A DNA stretch of 20,760 bases from contig JADNRX010000836.1 of the NCBI GenBank assembly GCA_015501595.1, positions 1-20,760 on the forward strand, read 5' to 3'. The notes beneath the pieces were generated by a model. That model saw nothing but the letters and a program-made list of their open reading frames with translations. It did not search any database and was not told the origin of the DNA. The stretch is from Hymenopellis radicata. Lineage: Eukaryota > Basidiomycota > Agaricomycetes > Agaricales > Physalacriaceae. Every line of letters begins with the position of its first letter. The first letter of the stretch is position 1. Below are positions 17,791-20,760 of the stretch, piece by piece. Made by a program: the position numbers and the translations under genes.

Positions 17791-18250
17791 CTAGGATGCA
17801 TCAAGCCGGGCCCTGGCCTCTTCTTGTCGACCGCGCGACTCTAGCACTAGCCTGTTTTCTGCTCTGGTTAGTTCGTTGAGTTGCGCCGTTCGTTGGCCCA
17901 TCTGTTGAGAGAGTTCTGTGCACAACCCGAAATAGTTCCCTACTAGTTGCTCTAGGCGTACTAGCTGGATGTCCTTGATTTCTGCTTGGGCTTTCAACGA
18001 CCTATTTTCCTCCTTAAGATCGTCTACTTGCTTGCGAAGCGCTTCGACCTCGACGGATACGACGGAAGTGCTTCCGTGCGCTTCGTGTCCGCACTCTTTT
18101 CAGCCTTTCCTCTGGGCTTACGCTGTGCTTGGCTACCAGAGTGTTGCGAAGGACCGGACGGAAGAGGACGTTCTTCCGTGTACTCCGAATCGTCAGAGTC
18201 GCTTGGCTCTTCTTCAGACCCAGTGTCTAATAACGCCTTGACTAGGATGA
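17791..18250 (-). pseudogene. Acidic Ser-rich plus coiled-coil C-terminal part of a broken gene
   Basis: Two overlapping minus-strand frames look genuinely coding but do not join. The first (about 18235-18010) reads LLDTGSEEEPSDSDDSEY, then a Lys/Ser-rich tract. The second (about 18075-17791) reads EVEALRKQVDDLKEENRSLKAQ and continues as a heptad-like coiled coil to a stop at 17793-17791. The switch occurs near 18080-18050. A frameshift or an unrecognised intron would explain it. It lies directly downstream of the minus-strand frame ending near 18288 and is probably its 3' part. No function was recognised. Confidence 0.45.
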
Positions 18251-18287
18251 GTACTTAACTGAGTAGTCAAAGTAAGTCAATGCGCAC

Positions 18288-18940
18288 CTCGAGTTCGGGG
18301 TGAACTTGTATAATGGCGGTAGCCAAGTACGAATCCAACCAGTGTAGAGGGTCTTCAAACTGGTCTGGTCCTGCTGCATCGTCTTTCAAAATTAGACGGG
18401 CCGCGATCGTGAGCAGGCCCGGACATTTGTCTGCTTTCTGCTGTTCAAGGAGGAACAGGGAAGAGCGAGAAGCCCGTTCCGCGTCCTCTTCTCCAAAGAC
18501 ATATTGACAGCAGGGCTTGAGTGGAGCCAACTTGTCGAAATAGACGAGTTGGTCAGAGTTGTCCCACTCCGGGTTCCAAGGTTCTTTGTCAAGTTCGTCC
18601 ATGGCACGTATACCACGGATGACTTGATTCAATACCGAGTCCAGCCAGTACCACTTGGTCGGAAAACGGCTAGGCTCATCCGCGCGGATGGAGGCAGCGG
18701 CTAGGTCAGCTGCATCCGCGAGGAATCGTAAAGACTCGTCGCTTCGCGGAGGCCATTCCTTGATAGACTCGGGACGACGGAAGGCCTCCTCGGCCTTCTC
18801 CGTCGTAAACACGTAATAGAACTCGGGAGGGATGACTTGTCCTGCCCCAGATACAACAAGGCACGGTTGATAACGGGGCTAGACGGGGGTTTTAAACTGT
18901 TCCTTGGTCCTTTCTGGGCCTGGGACACCGAGCTGGCCAT
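18288..18940 (-). CDS. Hypothetical protein, N-terminal part, perhaps a two-exon gene
   Basis: A frame open from 18878 downward codes for a hydrophilic, helix-rich protein of about 200 residues (FYYVFTTEKAEEAFRRPESI, later WYWLDSVLNQVIRGIR and CCQYVFGEEDAERASRSS). It lacks an ATG. A 50-nt GT...AG intron (18928-18879) would join it in phase to ATGGCCAGCTCG at 18940-18929. The intron has no obvious branch site, so this start is tentative. At the 3' end GAG|GTGCGC at 18288/18287 could be a donor leading to the coiled-coil part, but the phase does not work with the acceptors I see. I do not recognise the family. It may be a repeat-associated gene rather than a conserved host gene. Confidence 0.5.
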
Positions 18941-19200
18941 GTTTCGGCTGTGATGGCGCTTTTTCCGCGGTCTTTGGGTGGTAGCTGGTGATGGGGAAAA
19001 GCAAGTTTAAAACTTCAACATTGCGTAAAACAGGTCACACGCGTTTGCCGAGATGCCGGGTGACCGGTGCCGGACTGTGCCGAGCCTCAATGTACGTACG
19101 CGTTTTGGTGGGCAGGGGCTGCCACGCCTCTTACACGTCTGAGTAGCATTGGGCCTTAGTGTTGCCCATTCCTTCTGTAAGGGACTAGAGGGGGCATGAC
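18941..19200. other. Intergenic stretch without recognisable feature
   Basis: This stretch lies upstream of the proposed start at 18940. It has no long frame. A weak inverted pair (ATTGGGC near 19148 with GCCCATT near 19164) is the only structure noted. Confidence 0.4.
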
Positions 19201-19857
19201 CTTTGGTTTAACAAGTCTTAACTAGTTCTTAACTGAACGTTTAGACTTTGTTACAAGGTCAAACCAGTCTTGTACGCGGAAGGTGCTAATGAGGCCTTTC
19301 GTGTACTTGTACTAGTACAGTCACGCCGTTGTTATAGAGTCTTAGCTTTAACTGTTAAGAGTCTCTATAACAACGTCTTAAGTATGGATCCACGGATAGA
19401 TTTATCCGTGTCATAAGCATAGCTTGACGTCCACTAAGCCTTTTGTCATGACCCCTACAAGTCATAGACAGCGTGGATTCTTAGTGAACAGGCATGGTAG
19501 CTATACTGCCATGTCTGTATGGTGTAGACTCTAGCTTCTACAATTTGGGTATAGTTCAACGGTAGCTTATATCTGCTTCCGTGTCCATGCGTAGTCTAAG
19601 ACTACCGAGGCTTGTTGGTTGACAGACAGTTGCTTGAGCTGTCTGTTATTTTAGGTCTGGCTTACAAGACTTGACTTCTTAACAGGTTATACTAGAGCCT
19701 TTGTCAAGTTCTTATCTTCTTACAGTCACTCAACTAGAGGCGCCAATAACAGATACGGATTTTTCTATGTACAACTTTTTGAGCTGTGAAGTGTACAAGA
19801 TATAAGCGACATTTTGTCGCGGCCTATTCTACACGTAGCGTCCAATACTACAGGGCT
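19201..19857. repeat. Dense series of non-identical hairpins
   Basis: At least eight stems of 6-13 bp follow each other with different sequences: 19209-19221/19241-19253; 19272-19283/19295-19306 (12 pairs, two G-U on the plus strand); 19327-19339/19363-19375 (13 perfect pairs); 19391-19398/19403-19410; 19432-19438/19480-19486, enclosing 19444-19452/19461-19470; 19491-19500/19506-19515; 19622-19629/19639-19646; 19768-19777/19789-19797; 19806-19811/19815-19820. No long open frame crosses it. It lies downstream of the gene ending at 19858 (minus strand). The units are not copies of one another. Nature unknown. Confidence 0.6.
19327..19375. other. Strongest hairpin: 13-bp perfect stem plus inner stem
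   Basis: CGTTGTTATAGAG (19327-19339) is the exact reverse complement of CTCTATAACAACG (19363-19375). Inside, CTTA (19341-19344) can pair with TAAG (19356-19359), extending the stem past a small asymmetric bulge. On length alone it could resemble a short precursor hairpin, but nothing else supports a small-RNA gene. Confidence 0.65.
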
Positions 19858-20760
19858 CTACTGCGTACCCGAACCACTCGCGACTTGATTCTCCAACGTC
19901 TCTAGCCTTTCCTGCAGATCAGCCACCAGGTACTCCAACTCTTCAATGCGTCCTTGGGTACCCGAACGCTGCGCAATGCCTTGGACTGGTTCGTCAGAGT
20001 CAGGCAAGTCCGTGTCTTGGTCGGACGGGAGATGTTCTTCATCATCCGTGCCCAGCGGTTCCTTCGTGCATTTGATCTTGCGTCGAAGACACTCTTCGCA
20101 ACAATGCTTGCGCGCCCCCGACTTGGCATACCTGAAGATGCACTTCGTGTTCTTCTTGCTACACGGAATGCAAATTCCGTTGATCCAGCGCTGAACGGCA
20201 GTGCTGTTGTTGCCAGTGCTGATCTTGTTGGCTCGCGGCTCGTACTTGCGAGTCTTCTTGGGTTTGGGTGCGGCGTCGGATTCGTCGTCAGACGAGTCAG
20301 ACGGGCTTGGCCGTGCCCTTTTGGTGCGGGGAATGACACGGCAACGGTAACTCCCTTGGTGGCGGCCTTGGGAGCAGCCTTGGGTGCAGCCTCGGCTTTA
20401 CCCTTGCCTTTCGAGGGAGGCGACGGAGTAGACTCGTCTTCCGTGTCGTCTTGAGCTGGCGGCGAATACTCCTTTTCATCAGACTCTTCGTCGTCGCTCT
20501 GTTGAAGGTTCTTTTAAGTCAAATTTGACCTGAAAGCAAGACGTGTACTTACGTCTAGAGGTGCCGCTTCTACATGCAACACCTGAAGTGTTTCCAGGAA
20601 CACTTGGTCCAACGCTTCAAACTTTGCTTCAACAGTATGCGCCGCTTTAAGGGCGGTGCGGGCTGCTGAGCGTCGGTCTCTGAAGTGTTTGAGGAACCTT
20701 CGGCAGTGGTCATCTGTCCACTCGCCAGGTCGCTGTTCCAATGGTAAGAGCGCCAAGTGA
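19858..20760 (-). CDS. Zinc-cluster and coiled-coil protein, 5' end beyond the window
   Basis: Proposed exons, read on the minus strand, are 20760-20553, 20510-20402 and 20354-19858. Introns are 20552-20511 (42 nt, GTAAGT...AAAAG) and 20401-20355 (47 nt, GTAAAG...CCAAG); both keep phase. The second is less certain: without it the frame breaks near 20340. The visible protein begins with a basic helical region (WTDDHCRRFLKHFRDRRSAARTA), followed by an acidic, Ser/Pro/Lys-rich linker. Two CX2CX6C modules come next, CIPCSKKNTKC and CEECLRRKIKC, 13 residues apart, like a fungal Zn(II)2Cys6 binuclear cluster but with a wide spacing and near the C terminus. A coiled coil (RIEELEYLVADLQERLETLE) precedes the stop TAG at 19860-19858. 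A DNA-binding, nuclear role is an inference. Similar double-Cys3 proteins occur in agaricomycete repeat families, so host regulator status is unproven. Confidence 0.65.

Noticed and set aside
19201..19857. CRISPR-like array
   Set aside because: The stems differ in sequence and spacing and there is no identical repeat unit. The context is eukaryotic.
1..20760. tRNA or rRNA genes
   Set aside because: I looked for T-loop and acceptor patterns and for rRNA-like conserved blocks and found none that hold up.

Overview
The window looks like a transposon-rich, gene-poor stretch of a fungal nuclear genome, most likely an agaricomycete basidiomycete. The evidence is a Ty3/gypsy-like gag-pol, many 42-62 nt GT...AG introns inside genes, and the zinc-finger and PHD composition of the large transposase. 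I cannot name a species.

Layout: (1) 1-5695, minus strand: the 5' two thirds of a Ty3/gypsy-like retroelement. It has a leader, an N-terminal Ser/Pro-rich frame, one in-frame TAA, then gag, zinc knuckle, aspartic protease and the first part of reverse transcriptase, running off the left edge. It is degenerate in RT and studded with a small GAGCTA/TAGCTC hairpin motif. (2) 5696-14218: copy A of a long repeat with LTR-like ends (TGAT...ATCA). Two later insertions split it: a 255-bp MITE with TA target duplication (6682-6936) and a 6507-bp DNA transposon (7214-13720) with terminal inverted repeats and an 8-bp target duplication. (3) 14219-15974: spacer with an array of TTGACCGGTCAA-like palindromes and a GTCG-rich stretch that may be a spliced minus-strand low-complexity gene. 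(4) 15975-17719: copy B of the long repeat, which carries neither insertion and so supplies the empty site for both. (5) 17720-20760: two minus-strand genes. One is fragmented (N-terminal body plus a C-terminal coiled coil in another frame). The other is cut by the right edge and carries a double CX2CX6C zinc cluster and a coiled coil. Between them lies a dense series of different hairpins.

The most striking item is the 6.5-kb transposon. Joining seven exons across six short introns gives one uninterrupted frame of about 1852 codons: a BED-like finger, an RNase-H-type transposase core with P-element-like D, D and D-x2-E motifs, a Cys/His-rich multi-finger region, an acidic linker and a C-terminal PHD finger. 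Both ends and the target duplication are intact, so it may be a young autonomous element whose transposase carries a predicted chromatin reader.

All exon joins, superfamily assignments and folds were read by eye. No alignment, folding or database search was run.
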